DNA of 64,000 bases from Ilyonectria destructans (taxonomy: Eukaryota; Ascomycota; Sordariomycetes; Hypocreales; Nectriaceae), in contig JAHEWK010000019.1 in NCBI GenBank assembly GCA_020740775.1, positions 1,146,001 to 1,210,000 on the forward strand. The letters are read 5' to 3'. A program made the position numbers and the translations under genes. Under the pieces are notes generated by a model that searched no databases, was not told the DNA's origin, and saw only the letters and a list, made by a program, of their open reading frames with translations. This document shows, in pieces, positions 23,101-34,459 of this stretch (position 1 is its first letter; the number at the start of each line of letters is the position of its first letter).

Positions 23101-25054
23101 CTCGGGGAACTAGAGCAAAAGTTAAATGATGATCCCCGCATGCGGCGCGGGCTGAACTACGCTCGACGCGGTGTTTCCCCACGTTGGCGTCCCTGTCACC
23201 CTTCTGTTAACGTGTGCGATGACATTAACGCCCACGTAAACGGCACCTAGCTCTTGACCCCGCTCTAAGGGGCTGTGTGACTTGTCCAATGATCCCCAGT
23301 TGTTGGGCTGTTGGGTTATGTGCTGAAGATTCTAGAAAGTTCTACGAGGAAGTGGGGGATACTGCCTGGCAGATAGGCGCACTATGACGCGTAATCCACG
23401 TATCTAATCGTGCTATCTCTAATTGGTTACTTATACTGCTACACACTAAGCACAGCATAACGGGACTACTAACGTTTTGCGAGTCAAGCATTGACTTGCT
23501 TTGAGCCATAGTTTATTGCTTCACGAGTTTCTCCTCATTCCGTCTTCCTGGTCGTTGTTCTCCCGAGAAGTATTCTACGAGCATAGGAACAGCCTTCACA
23601 GCCGACTAAGATAACCTGCTTATTCGGTTGAAGGAGGATCATAATCGGCCTTGGAAGGAGGTTCATGGAAGATTCACAGACCCCCTTTAGAGAGAATGCT
23701 ATCGGCGGCTCTTTAGCATTTTGGCATGGGGCACAAGACACACGTCGAGATCAGGATTCTTGAGACCTGAACGTAGGGGATCAGCAACTTGAGGAAATGT
23801 AGATCAGAGATTACTAGAGAGGGAAGCTAGCTAGACATTTGGCATTCAGCAGTGGCACTTGCCGACTGCTGGGTCAATAACCTCACACGGACGCGCCAGC
23901 GAGTAAGTGTATATGGAGTGTCCGAGTCAATCCCTTGAACGTAATGTCTCCTGCGTGTGCATAGGGGTGCATGGAGAAAGAAGAGTAGATCATAAGGCAG
24001 AGGAGGGTCGTGTGCTCGGCGCGACGATTACCATATCTGGGACGTATATTATATTGACACAATCTGCCCTCAACCGGCATATACACACACGCTATTATTA
24101 AAGCAAAAACGTTTATGACAGTAGACGGCAAACGTCTAGAATTGAGCAACTCAAACATTGGGGCTTCTTGAAGAAACTAGATGAAGAGTGTATTTTTTTC
24201 TGCATGGAGCTGGTTCCAGTAGTAATCCTGGGCCCGGTGGTTAGGAATGTGTTGTTAACACCCGAGCTAAGATGCTGAACCAATTCTCATATTTAGATAA
24301 TTTCTGTGATAGGCGCTTGCTTCGGAAAGTTCCGTTGTCAAGCTGTATGAGTGACAGCCTGCTGACCAAATCGTGCACATAGAAAGTTCTGTAGAAACCT
24401 CAGTCTGTCTGAGTAAACTGTTGACCTTTAAATGGACTGGGTATATGGTCTGTATTGTTGATACTATTGTTTTTATTTTTTTTATTTTTACTGTTGAGCT
24501 TCTAGTCCCCCCTCTGGGTATGTGTGTACTAGGGCACCCTAACCTCTTGGTAAGTGCAAGCATAATAGCTACTCACATCGCAATTCGCGTTACGATTTTG
24601 CCCTCCTGGTTGAACTCTGGCGATGCGGTGACTAGACTGGTGTTCAGGAGGCTGAGGAGCCCGCTAGGATTAGATGACAGTGCGCGACACTTATTATAAC
24701 TCGATTGAGAAGGTCAATCCATTCTGGAGATTAGGCTTAAGTTAGCGAACGAATAGCAGGCGAGGAACAAAGTGGCTGAGTTGGATCCTTACTACTCCGT
24801 ATTATAAGGGGTTGTCAACCGGAGCTTTCCGGTCGGGGCTGATGACGAAGGAAGCGGGGGTTACGGGCGACTGATACATGGGCACCCGGTTGCCCAAATT
24901 ATATCAGCAGTGTCTTTACCCCACCTAGCACTACAACCCACCGAGAATGCATTTGCGTCTCCATAACGCCAACCGTTAGTTGAAGATAGATTAGATATTC
25001 CCAAATGATATACTTCTACCTGAAGGCTTATATAAGTCCTGTGAGTCTATACTG
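20176..25054. other. Long gene-poor spacer
   Basis: Almost 4.9 kb with no gene I can support. Open frames reach about 108 codons (24373-24699, +) and 95 codons (22895-23182, -), but neither has a motif or convincing composition. Near 20630-20810 the phrase CTGAAAAC recurs four times in a GC-rich stretch. A 43-codon ATG frame at 20428-20559 (+) encodes one hydrophobic segment and is not called. Confidence 0.45.
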
Positions 25055-25215
25055 TGATGCGTATGTTATGTAGACTATGGGTATCAGAGATAATGTAGAA
25101 AGTAAGATATCTTATCTATGGATAAGCTGAGCAGATTGTCTTATATGACGGCTAACTGCTCAGTAGATGCCTGGCTTGCCAGGCATCCCTAGGATACGGC
25201 TAGCTGCACGCATCA
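25055..25215 (-). mobile_element. 161-bp MITE, copy 2 (inverted)
   Basis: Starts TGATGCGTA and ends CACGCATCA, in reverse orientation to copy 1, with the same hairpins. The flanks (TACTG and CAAGC) no longer match, so the target duplication has decayed or one flank was rearranged. Confidence 0.8.
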
Positions 25216-25820
25216 CAAGCACTCTAATATATCGGCAGAAATGTCAGTATGGTTGCCAACCACTACTGTCAGGGGTCCTTGTTGGCGCCTAGAACAATTT
25301 CCTATATTGCAGTAGTATATTAGAGCGCTCACGCCCAGCATGTATCTTAATTTATTCTCTTTTGCCATTATAACCTCGACTTACAATAACGGAGCAGTAT
25401 CTCGCGCAAGCTGTATGTTATTGTTATTTATAAGCAATTTACAATACTGATATATCCCTAGCACTTCTACTTGCAAGCATTCCAAACAACAATATTGCCG
25501 CTTTTCACCATTATACTACCTCTGGATATTTAAAACCTGCTCGAGAACTATTCAAGTGACTCGCCGTTGCATCCGATCCACCTGTCAGTTCTTAACCTTT
25601 CCCTAGCGTTGGGAAAGATTGTCTGCGATCTCGAGACAACATTCAAATATACCAGGTGGTCAGAATGGTATGCCGAGGCCCTGGTAATTTCTGAATTGCA
25701 TCAAGAAACAGACCCCCTTATGTGTGCGCGGGTACTCAATCAGAATACATTAAAGAAGGTAACACTAGTAGTCAAACTTTTCCCTCCGAAACCTCATGCA
25801 CAAGGTAAAGGCTAAGTGGC
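25216..25820. other. Short spacer downstream of the oxidoreductase gene
   Basis: No supported gene. An 82-codon ATG frame at 25567-25815 (+) ends just before the oxidoreductase stop codon and has no motif. Confidence 0.4.
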
Positions 25821-27461
25821 CTAAAGACTTAAAACCTGCTTGTCTGCCATCAGCCTTGCCGTTAACTTCTTACGGTCAACATCCTGTATCTTGACGCCCT
25901 GCTCAATCGCCATCACCGCTGCTGTCGCAGCGCTCTGCCCCAAGATCATGTATGTTGGCTCCATGCGGATGGCCGAATGTGCAATGTGCGTGCTGCTTAT
26001 TGTTACTGGATTGAGGAAATTGGTCGCATAGCTTGCTTTAGGGACGATAGCGTCGAATGGAATGGCAAACGGCGTATTGGTTACCACATGTACGAGTCCC
26101 TCATCGTAGATGCGGTCATCAACAACTACGCGCTCCACCTGGTGCACGTCTAGATAATATGAGCCCATACCAATAACAGTATCGTTCAGGAATTGCTTCG
26201 GTTGCTGGACATCGCTCTGCTTCATGGTGTACATGCCGGCCATACGCCGGCCCTCGCGGATATAGATCTCGTATGGCCAGTTGCCGTTTTTGATATACTC
26301 ATCTTTAGCGTAGCCCCAGGCGCCGATAGCCGTTCGGATAGATCGCGGTACACGTAGGTGGTTCGCCAGCGTCCAGAGGAAGCCCTGTGTGTAGATTTTG
26401 TGCATAAGTATCGCAGCTTCCCGTTGCTGGTATGAGTACTCTGCGTAGTTGGACTCATTATTGTAGTTTCCGCCAATGAGGTCTGTGCTGACCTGGCCAG
26501 CTGCATTAGAGTCCGTCTTGATGTTTGGCATGAGTTGGCTTGTGAAAAATGGACCCTCGTAGCCTGACTCAATATATCGGAAGAGAATTTCATAGGTCGA
26601 CTCATTGTAGCCCTCTGGCTTAAAGAACGGTATCTTATTGCTACCCACTTTAGTAAGGCTCAATCGGTAGTTGTAAGACTGTAGGCGGTAAGGATCTGGC
26701 TTGCCATTGACCGACTCAGTATCGCTGATGACTCGCTGGATGCCTGGGATTAGGGCGCTGCTGGAGTTCTCCTTTTCAACATATGGGTCGATATTCGAGA
26801 GTCGGTTGGGGCCATTGATGGAAACTCCAGCCAGCGGTTCATTGAATTCATCCCGACCCTCACGCCCTGTGCGATACGGAACCCCTGCCGTCTCCATAAG
26901 GTCGCCCTCATAGCTAGCATCAATGAACACTTTTGCTTTAAAGACTGACCCAGACTGTGTTCTGAAGGATGTGATGTTCGCCCCGTCTTTGATCAAACCA
27001 CTCCCAGAACGGTCAATCGCGTTATTTCGGAAAATGGGTATTTTCCCATCCTCCATCCACTTCTCCCAGATATACTCTGCGACTTTAGGCTCGAAGGTCC
27101 ACTGCACTTTCTTGCTCTCCTCGATAGCCGGGCCTGGCTGGGCACGAATTTTCCTCGATAGGTAAGTCGATCGTGTCTCGTATCTCCACACGCTGGTGCT
27201 CTGGTAGTAGGCGAAGATTTTGCTGTAGAATTCTCTAGCGATACCGCCAATAGAATTGCCGTTTTTGTTATCCGTCCAACCAAGACCCGACGTCGTGAGG
27301 CCGCCGAGTGTATTTCCAGGAATAACGATCGCCACAGACTTTTTCATGCGCTTTGTCTGAACAGCAGCCGTCAATGCGGCGACCGTGTTGCCGTAAATAA
27401 TGACGTCATAATTGTATCCGACTGCGTCGCACTCACAGGGAGCGGAGGAGACAGTGAGCAT
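25821..27461 (-). CDS. Secreted FAD-dependent oxidoreductase-like protein
   Basis: Uninterrupted frame to the stop at 25821. The first in-frame ATG (27461) gives 546 residues starting MLTVSSAPCECDAVGYNYDV. Upstream, the frame stays open for 21 codons and encodes a signal-peptide-like stretch (SRSRLLSLLFTVCLISS) but begins at GTG (27524), with a TAG 13 codons before it and no ATG between. Either the original start ATG has changed or a short 5' exon is missing. The body is a FAD_oxidored-type (xanthan-lyase-like) flavoprotein: an N-terminal Rossmann strand YDVIIYGNTVAALTAAVQ, then GGLTTSGLGWTDNKNG, VFIDASYEGDLMETAG, REGRRMAGMYTM and a C-terminal LGQSAATAAVMAIEQG. The usual GxGxxG is degenerate here (GNTVAA), so FAD binding may be altered. 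Several N-glycosylation sequons fit secretion. Substrate unknown. Confidence 0.75.
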   Translation of the reverse strand: MLTVSSAPCECDAVGYNYDVIIYGNTVAALTAAVQTKRMKKSVAIVIPGNTLGGLTTSGLGWTDNKNGNSIGGIAREFYSKIFAYYQSTSVWRYETRSTYLSRKIRAQPGPAIEESKKVQWTFEPKVAEYIWEKWMEDGKIPIFRNNAIDRSGSGLIKDGANITSFRTQSGSVFKAKVFIDASYEGDLMETAGVPYRTGREGRDEFNEPLAGVSINGPNRLSNIDPYVEKENSSSALIPGIQRVISDTESVNGKPDPYRLQSYNYRLSLTKVGSNKIPFFKPEGYNESTYEILFRYIESGYEGPFFTSQLMPNIKTDSNAAGQVSTDLIGGNYNNESNYAEYSYQQREAAILMHKIYTQGFLWTLANHLRVPRSIRTAIGAWGYAKDEYIKNGNWPYEIYIREGRRMAGMYTMKQSDVQQPKQFLNDTVIGMGSYYLDVHQVERVVVDDRIYDEGLVHVVTNTPFAIPFDAIVPKASYATNFLNPVTISSTHIAHSAIRMEPTYMILGQSAATAAVMAIEQGVKIQDVDRKKLTARLMADKQVLSL

Positions 27462-27524
27462 AACTGAAGAAATTAGACAAACAGTAAAAAGAAGAGAAAG
27501 TAAACGGCTCCTTGATGAAGCCAC

Positions 27525-29791
27525 CAGGGTTGTCGCGGCAAGGACTGACTGACTGCTCTACCGGACTTGGGAAAGAAGGAGACCTGGCGCAAATGAATGA
27601 TGTTGGAGTCAACTTTTTATAAACAAAGGGATACGGCAATTAAAGAAATACAGGATTAGAGTTGAAGAGATACGAGATTTGAAAGCGGCTGTAGCTCTGA
27701 ATCTGGTTGTAGTGCCGCAGGGACGGGAAGTGTCCTAATATACCCTACCGGTAGCCTGATCTGCACTTCCCCCAAGAGCCCGACCTTATACAGTAGAGAT
27801 GGAGCAATCCCCCTGCTTGCCTCACTTATGCAGGTGGGATTGTTTACGAGCCTAAAGCAGCGTGTGGCAAATGAGAAGCGATTCAAGGATCCGGGGAACA
27901 AACACAGATACTGCCTACGTCACATTCAGGATATAACTCATTACGGCACTCGGCACTCGTGGAATGCGTGTTCCCTTTTGCTGTGGTGGCATAATGCAAC
28001 ATGGTAGCAATTGCGTACATCGCGTTCACATTCGACGAGTGTGCCAACCCCTGCAACAGCCCAGAGTCTATGAGTTCGGACCCTAGTATCAATCATTATA
28101 CACTACGCCCACCGACCTAGCCTACAGAGGCCCACAGCGCCTACAGCTGGATTACGGTGGCGCACTCAACATATATAGCGGCATAAGTTAGCTCTATCAG
28201 CAAATAGATTACCTCAACGCTCGCCAATCTGGGGGGGTACGTCACATCAGGATATAACTTATTATGGCACTCTACTAATGTATAGTGATATCTTTGCTTA
28301 TACAAATGTGACAGCATATTTAACATCAAAACACGCATCTCTTCTTGCTAGTTTTAGGTTCATCTGCTAGTGATACTGCGCTTTTAGAGGATGTAACTAA
28401 AGCCCCATCTTATAAGGTTCTTAGAGTACCTTATCGAGTAACATCGTGTTCATTTATATTAGGGTAAAGTCTACTTAATATAACCATCTAAGAGTGCAGA
28501 CCAACCATCCAATCAACCCCAAAAAAGAGCTCTGAGGAACTGCCTCCGGGACGAGATCCGAAGTTTCAGCCACCAGTAACTTGAATGGGATTTTGGGTTG
28601 CATCTCCCTTAGCCAAACCGAAATAGATTGTTACATTGTCAACAGCTTCTTCCGCCCCAGCCCCATAGCACAGAAACCACGACTTCGTTGGGTGTAGCTC
28701 CCTTGGGATTGCAACCCTCGGTCATATCTTCTCATACTTGGCTTTTTCCTCCCTCAACTGCCGTCGACATAGATGACTGCGGGGTCCGTTCTTATTGAAG
28801 CAACTCCAATAAAGTAGATATGTACGTGATGGTGGCCGCAGCTGTTAGACCTGCAGAGCGCGCGAAACATAACAGCAATCGCGTCACGTATTATTGCCCT
28901 TTTTAGTTAACTCTTATTCCAATGGCGCCTCGATTCATCAATCCCATGTTACCAAGGTCCTTTAATTATGTTGACTGAGCTTCGTCCTCGCAAGAGTACT
29001 GAGTCAGAGCGATAAACGATGTATGTCTGGGAGACCGAGTTGGGTGACTATGCGATCATTTCGCTAGATGTTTCGTTATCAGGTCGAATTGCGAAACTGG
29101 CCTCGATCCTAACTCAGGACGGGATTCTGGGAGAACGGGTGTACACCAGTGAATGACAAACAAGTCTGCTGCATGTGCGAGCAAGTGGCTCGGCCAAGGG
29201 TCGGCAGAAGAAACCGCTGACGAGGCCTACGTCCCTCGACTGGCTTCCAATCCGCAGGCCGATGGTACCTGTTGCCGACAGCCCGAAGTCTATTGCCTCC
29301 GTTCGCCGCCTCTGCAGGTCGGGGTAACTTCAAAAAGCTAAAATCAGGGATGGCTCGGACCACTTGTTGCCCGCCTGCGCCTCACCGCGCAGATCGTTTC
29401 AGGTCAAGGGTGTCGGATCCTCGTAAGGAGCGACGAAAAAATGGGGGCAGGCTAGGCGGGCAGCTCCAGAGAATCTGTGTCAAGTAGCAATAATCATCTC
29501 GACCAAAGGCGGCGACGAGGTGGAACTTGTTCAAATTCGACATTTATCGTGGAAATCACGTATCTTATTATATATATGTATAATTGATATCATCTTGTAA
29601 GACTGCAACGAACCGGTCTTCGCAGGAGCTTCCTTCAGCGGAGAGGTGGGGGCCTACGCCAAGTGCTTAGTCAACCCTCCAGGTAACCTGAAAGTTTATT
29701 GCTGGGTCTTGATGAGTCGTTTCTAGCTTCATTCCTCGAGGCTCTTTCTGGGCAAACCGTGTGCGGTTTGCGTCCTGTTTGCGTCACCCTG
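27525..29791. other. Intergenic, no supported gene
   Basis: No supported coding region in 2.3 kb. The upstream flank of the oxidoreductase gene contains no in-frame ATG that would extend it without splicing. Short opposed frames near 29109-29487 look like chance. The duplicated segment at 27913/28238 is listed separately. Confidence 0.4.
27913..28280. repeat. Short direct repeat pair
   Basis: A ~40-bp phrase (TACGTCACAT-CAGGATATAACT-ATTA-GGCACTC) occurs at about 27915-27955 and again at about 28238-28280, differing at a few C/T positions. It is probably the remains of a local duplication. Confidence 0.45.
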
Positions 29792-29830
29792 TGCCTTGAG
29801 GAACGAAGACACGAAAGGCTCTTAGGGCGC
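29792..29830 (+). repeat. Orphan copy of the Helitron-end motif
   Basis: TGCCTTGAGGAACGAA here is identical to the motif repeated at 38806-38910 and, inverted, near 57551-57566. It is followed by GACACGAAAGGCTCTTAG, reminiscent of the text around the hairpin at 48727-48760. This may be a minimal remnant of a Helitron end. Confidence 0.4.
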
Positions 29831-29831
29831 C

Positions 29832-30175
29832 CACGTCATCATGATACCAGATGCATGTGAAACACCAATTCGTGGCGGGCCTCCGTGTGAGGGAAGGAAG
29901 GTTCTTACCCCCCTCCCGGTATGGAAGGCACCTTTGAGGCCTAGTTTTTGGGGGTGAGGACGACGTCCCCACCCATAGCTTGAAAATGACAACTCTGCTT
30001 CCTACAACAACCTGACCCCCCTCTTTTGTCTCCAGGACTCCATCATCTTTCGCGCTAGCTTCACTAAACGTCATCATGATACCAGATGCATGTGAAACTC
30101 AAATTTGTGGCGCCTCCAGGACTCCATCATCTTTCGCGCCAGCCTCACCAAATGTCCATCATAATACTGACGCTC
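29832..30175 (+). repeat. Local tandem duplications
   Basis: CGTCATCATGATACCAGATG appears at about 29835 and 30070, each followed by CATGTGAAAC. CTCCAGGACTCCATCATCTT appears at about 30032 and 30115, each followed by TCGCGC-AGC-TCAC-AAA. The copies differ mainly by C/T. The segment looks like a partly tandem, diverged repeat of roughly 80-90 bp. Confidence 0.5.
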
Positions 30176-30178
30176 TAG

Positions 30179-30470
30179 AGCCCGATAACAGAGGGATGTC
30201 AAAGACGGAGGTTGGACAAAGAACGTAGTAACGATCAAAATAGACTCGAGTAAATCTCTCGAAAATAAAGGCAACAATTAAATAGATTCCCCAGCTGTCT
30301 CGAGACCTTACGGCCTCTTTGACTTCTAAGAAAAATCTCTGAAGAAGTGAAAATCGATGTCTCTCTCTGTGCCGTCCCTGACCTTCCCTTTTAACCTCAT
30401 CTGGACCTTCCTTGGGCATCCCTGCTAGCAACCAGCTAGCCCAAGCTTCCCCAATCGCCTGTCACAATAT
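30179..30470 (-). repeat. LTR-like repeat, family 3, copy 2
   Basis: Direct repeat of 13552-13843, with scattered substitutions. On the minus strand it begins TGTGACAGG. Again bordered on its right by AT-rich text. Confidence 0.5.
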
Positions 30471-30659
30471 TTACTAGACTCTAATTAATATATACTAACT
30501 ATATATAGATATAATACAGTATTTTAAAAGCAGCTTATTCTTTTTCTAACTAATTATAGAATTATTATTACTGTTAGATCTATTACAGTTAATTCAATCT
30601 GATAAATAGGGATTTATACAGTGATAATACTGTTGATTATTCCTTATACTAGCTATCTA

Positions 30660-30754
30660 GATCGGCCGAAAGAGGGGTTTTTATACCCCTCTTCTAGCTA
30701 AAGTCAGAATATCAATCTATCTGAGGTTTTATCATACAGAGTTATCATTTAACA
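30660..30754 (-). mobile_element. RIP-mutated LTR, family 2
   Basis: The text from about 30665 (GGCCGAAAGAGGGG...) through AGTCAGAATATCAATCTATC to TTTAACA matches the reverse complement of the LTR at 36042-36223. Differences include GGTCAGGATATCG to AGTCAGAATATCA and CCAACA to TTAACA. Confidence 0.55.
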
Positions 30755-31822
30755 ATTACTATTTAAACTATGTTGGAGGTTATAAGGCAGTGGAATAAAG
30801 TAATATAATTATAAAAGAAATATCCTAATAAAGGATATAAGGTTAAGGGGTATATATAGATAAGAGGTAGATAGTATAAGATAGTATAAGATAGTGTAAT
30901 AATAGTGTATTATGTAATATATGATATTAAAAATCTAAGTCCAGATTTACCTAGGGGTCTCTGGTCTTTTATAGACAAATTGCATAAAATCTAACTATTG
31001 TATCAGAACAATATGTATACCGTTGGAAAGCCCTGAATTACAGCTTTCTAATGGTATCACATTTGTCCTTATAGGTGCTTTCCTTATTGGGTAATTTTGA
31101 TTCCAAATAGCGGATGATTTGAAATTAATAGATTTCAAAGCACGGATAGATTAATAAGCCGATTCGGGCTGATTAGTCATACAGTACTAATTTTATTATT
31201 AATACTGTATTTTAGTATATTATTATAAGATTTCTTATAGTATTTTTAAGCTATATTTTTAGGCTTAAAGCTTAAAGCTTAAGCTGTAAAGTAGTTATAA
31301 AGTTATATATTTACAGTCTTTAACAAACTATTAGGTCTATTTATTAAAATAATACTTTAACTCTTTTCTTAATATATATTATTATTCTAAATTACTATAT
31401 ATAGCTAACTCTACTGCAGGCTATCTCTATTTACTTTACTAAATTAATTCTACAGTATTAATATTTTAAGCTCTCTATATTACTTCTTCTATTATATTAG
31501 CTTGCGTATTAAGAACTTTAAGATAACTAATATAAAACTAACTAGAATAAATTATACTCTTAGTATTTTACCTGCAATAATTCTCACCTACTATATTCTA
31601 TATTACACTATAATATTTTAGCTATTACTTTTTATTTACTAGTTATAGCTATTTATCTAGTAAATATTCCCCATCTAAATAGCTATTATAACTTTTATCT
31701 TCTCTTCTACTTTTTCCAACACAATTATAGACAATAGAATTAACACCCTAAAGCGTAACTTTACTAATAATTCACTTTACAGTTGACATATAAATTAGTC
31801 CTTCTGTATAGTTTTAAGCCTA

Positions 31823-31982
31823 TAATACATACAGCTAGCTGCATTCTAGAGATGCCTAGCAAGCTAGGCATCTACTAAGCAGTTAGCTGTTATATAAGAC
31901 AATCTGCTTAACTTATCTATAGACAAGACATCTTTAATTCTACACTTAACTAACCCCCACAGTCCATATAACCCTTATATCA
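31823..31982 (+). mobile_element. MITE copy 3, RIP-mutated
   Basis: About 160 bp aligned end to end with copy 1. TGATGCGTG has become TAATACATA and CACGCATCA has become CTTATATCA, with many other G-to-A and C-to-T changes. The target duplication is still visible as GCCTA (31818-31822) and GCCTG (31983-31987), one G/A difference. Confidence 0.75.
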
Positions 31983-32066
31983 GCCTGAGCCTAGTTCACT
32001 GCCCCTTATGGCAGAGCGGCAGTTTCCTTCCCGCATGCTTTACCTGCTACTATATCCGACCTTATA

Positions 32067-32333
32067 GCTTTCACTCAAGAGTTTTTCAAGTTCAATGAGA
32101 CTTTTCTATTCGCAGCCACATTCACCTGGCTAGGCTATCTCTTTTGGGATATAAAGCACACTGGTATAGTCCAATCCAGCTGGCTTAGAATTGCTATTTA
32201 TACTGTCAGTACAGTTGTTATACTCAGACTGAAGGCAGCGGATCAGCTGGGATAGCTTCAGCAGGAAGATATAATTACCAACAAGAGATACAAGGCAGCT
32301 ATTGTTGAGGCAACTGCTACTAAGGTGGAATAA
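32067..32333 (+). pseudogene. C-terminal fragment of a membrane protein (terpene-cyclase-like?)
   Basis: The frame AFTQEFFKFNETFLFAATFT continues WLGYLFWDIKHTG, then a second hydrophobic helix LRIAIYTVSTVVIL, then ADQLG-stop-LQQEDIITNKRYKA to a final TAA at 32331-32333. One TAG at 32253-32255 lies where a Trp (TGG) would fit the family wording, a G-to-A change. Two membrane helices followed by a short basic tail resemble the end of PaxB-like integral membrane terpene cyclases of fungal meroterpenoid or indole-diterpene pathways, but the match is from memory and weak. No upstream part was found, so this is a relic whatever its family. Confidence 0.4.
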
Positions 32334-33081
32334 TGTCAAGTCGTCCTATAAAGAGGGAATCAGCTAACCTGAATGGTGCTGCTTCATCAGTAAAAGAGTA
32401 GGAAATTAGGGGTTAACAGTCTGCGGGCGATGGGTGTTACTGTGATTTAACAATTTGCCTATTTGCCTCTCAAAGCCCTTGCTTTTGATATGTGACCACC
32501 CTTGCTTTCACATTGAGCATATACTTACTCCACTACTAGCTGCAACTGCCGGAGTGTGCACTCCATTTTTGCACCCCGTGATGCTTAGCTTGGCAGGATG
32601 TGTTGGAAGAATTGGATATTCTCCCTCAACTTCAGGGGATTGGCAAGGTCCTGTGTGGCCTGACTCATGAAAGAACTCCAAAGTCCTAGATGGTAGGACT
32701 TCATAGTACTTGAGCTCATATTGAAATATAAAATAAGGCTTTCAAGTTTATTAAAAATGAGAATAATAATGAGAACAATATACTCGGTTACCCAACATCG
32801 CTGGACGCAACACGTAGGGCGATGCGGACAAGCTGGGCCTTAAGCTTTGAACAGGGGAGCTCCTCGATGGAAGAATATTTCGGGGCGAAGGCATCGTACC
32901 GTGTTTTCTCAGCGGTGATCATTGTGAGCGGATGTGGAGGCAAGCAGCGAATTGAGCTTGCACCACGACTCGTCCATGTGGCTAGCTGTTGTGTACTTTT
33001 TAACCGTGGGGAAAACCCCGCTCCAACATGGAGGTCTGTTATTTGCTGACGAAGTTAGTAAATCTTACTAATTGTATACTA
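32334..33081. other. Spacer before the Tc1 element
   Basis: No supported gene. Frames of about 70 codons at 32455 and 32822 (+) show no motif. Confidence 0.4.
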
Positions 33082-34459
33082 CAGTTAGCTTCCAAAAGTC
33101 TGTGGCCACCCCACACGACCGCGTTGGTGCCCCGACGTGGCCGCGGCACAACCTTCTTCTTTCATCAACTATTGCAAACCACAACAATGCCCAAAAAACG
33201 TAGTTTTGGTGAGCAAATTTCCGGAAATCGCCAAAAGGCTATGAATTCTCTCCTGAGGCTAAAAGAGCAATGCTGGTGCGGCTGGATGTGGGTCGCAGTT
33301 TACGCGCCGTAGCGCGTGAGTCCAACTCGTCACACGGCGCGGTTATGAAGATCAGGGATTGCTTCGTCAAGGAAGGTACAATACAGAATAAGCCCTGATC
33401 TGGACGGCCTCCTATACTTTCGAAGGTAGAGAAGCGATATATTATACGTATGATTTACAAATATCGGCTAATCTCATGGAGTGCCCTAATGGGTGGCATC
33501 GACAGTCGCGTATCAGAACACACAGTACGGCGAGTGGTGAAGTTGCATTTCAAGTGCAAATGGAAAGCAATGGAGCGTCTAAGACTAGAAGACGAGAAAG
33601 CGAGAGTCAGGCTACATTGTGCATCAGCTTGGTTCCCAGACGTTGAAAAATTAACGGAGGTATGGCTGTTCAAAGTCAGTGTAGATGTCGCGCTGATTAC
33701 TAAATTATATGATTGACTTAGATGAGGTTTCTGTACAGAATAAATCCGACAACCCACTAGCACCCGCATGGCGGCATGCCTATGAGAAGTACAACAAAGA
33801 GATAGTGAACAAGGGTGACCATGTCAAACCAACGATTTCTCAGATGTATTGGGCGGGAATATGGTTGCAAGACCGGACGCCCTCTGGTACCGATGAAGAG
33901 AGACCCAACAAGCAAGAATAACAGATATACGTCTTGGAGTTATATTTTGGCACTCTGAGATGGCCTCTTGCCATTGTACGACGGCACCAAGAGGTGTCAG
34001 CAGGATAATGCGAAAATTTATGTGTCAAATGAGACGATAAGTTGGTTGATGGAGCAGGGAATCGAGCTCTTGGAATGGCCTCTAAACTGACCGGATTCGA
34101 GTCTAATTGAGAACGTCTAGAGCCTTCTCAAGCGGAAGTCACGTACCTTATTCCATCATCTTAAAGATCTTAAAAACAACGAGGTAGATAGGGCAGAATT
34201 CGAAAGATGCGTACAAGTCGCATTTGACCAAGTGCAGATTCGGAAGATCATGACCTCGCTGCCCGACCGGCTATATGCTTGCATTCATGCCAAGAATTGA
34301 TATACAAATTATTAAACCACTGAGTCGTGGCTTCAATTTGGTATAGTTATCTTTTCAATTGATGGCTATTTCGTTGAGAAATATCTAAATGAAGTTACGT
34401 GATGAAAATGAGGCTGTTGTGATTTAGTGGGGTGGCCACAGACTTTGGATACCTTACTG
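33082..34459 (+). mobile_element. Tc1/mariner-type element, 1378 bp, inactive
   Basis: Begins CAGT at 33082 and ends ACTG at 34459, flanked on both sides by TA (33080-33081, 34460-34461), the standard Tc1/mariner target. The terminal inverted repeats run about 35 bp and share an exact core, AAGTCTGTGGCCACCCCAC. The size and a single degraded transposase frame fit a once-complete element. Confidence 0.85.
33187..34300 (+). pseudogene. Tc1 transposase, multiply disrupted
   Basis: ATG at 33187 (MPKKRSFGEQISGNRQK) begins a helix-turn-helix region. A frameshift near 33236 leads to YEFSPEAKRAMLVRLDVGRS and KIRDCFVKEG, then a stop. The next open piece (33450-33716) carries HTVRRVVKLHFKCKWKAMER, the second DNA-binding segment. 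The catalytic domain is in pieces: MIDLDEVSVQNKSDNPL (first Asp region), WAGIWLQDRTP, QQDNAKIYVSNETIS (second Asp in QDNA), then a C-terminal piece LLKRKSRTLF...HLKDLKNNEVDRAEFERC. Many stops and shifts mean no functional DDE transposase can be made. The protein would have cut and pasted the element using the flanking inverted repeats. Confidence 0.75.

Larger units (their letters stand above)
30471..31985. other. AT-rich, RIP-like block
   Basis: About 1.5 kb made largely of A/T runs such as TATTATTATTCTAAATTACTA, with no coding frame. It contains recognisable repeat copies (an LTR family 2 relic and a MITE) that differ from the intact copies almost only by C-to-T and G-to-A changes. That is the signature of RIP on repeated DNA in filamentous ascomycetes. 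The original sequence of the rest cannot be read. Confidence 0.7.

Noticed and set aside
13552..30470. The two family 3 repeats as LTRs of one 16.6-kb retrotransposon
   Set aside because: The interval holds unrelated host genes (zinc finger, oxidoreductase), a LINE relic and MITEs, and no gag-pol, so it is not one element.
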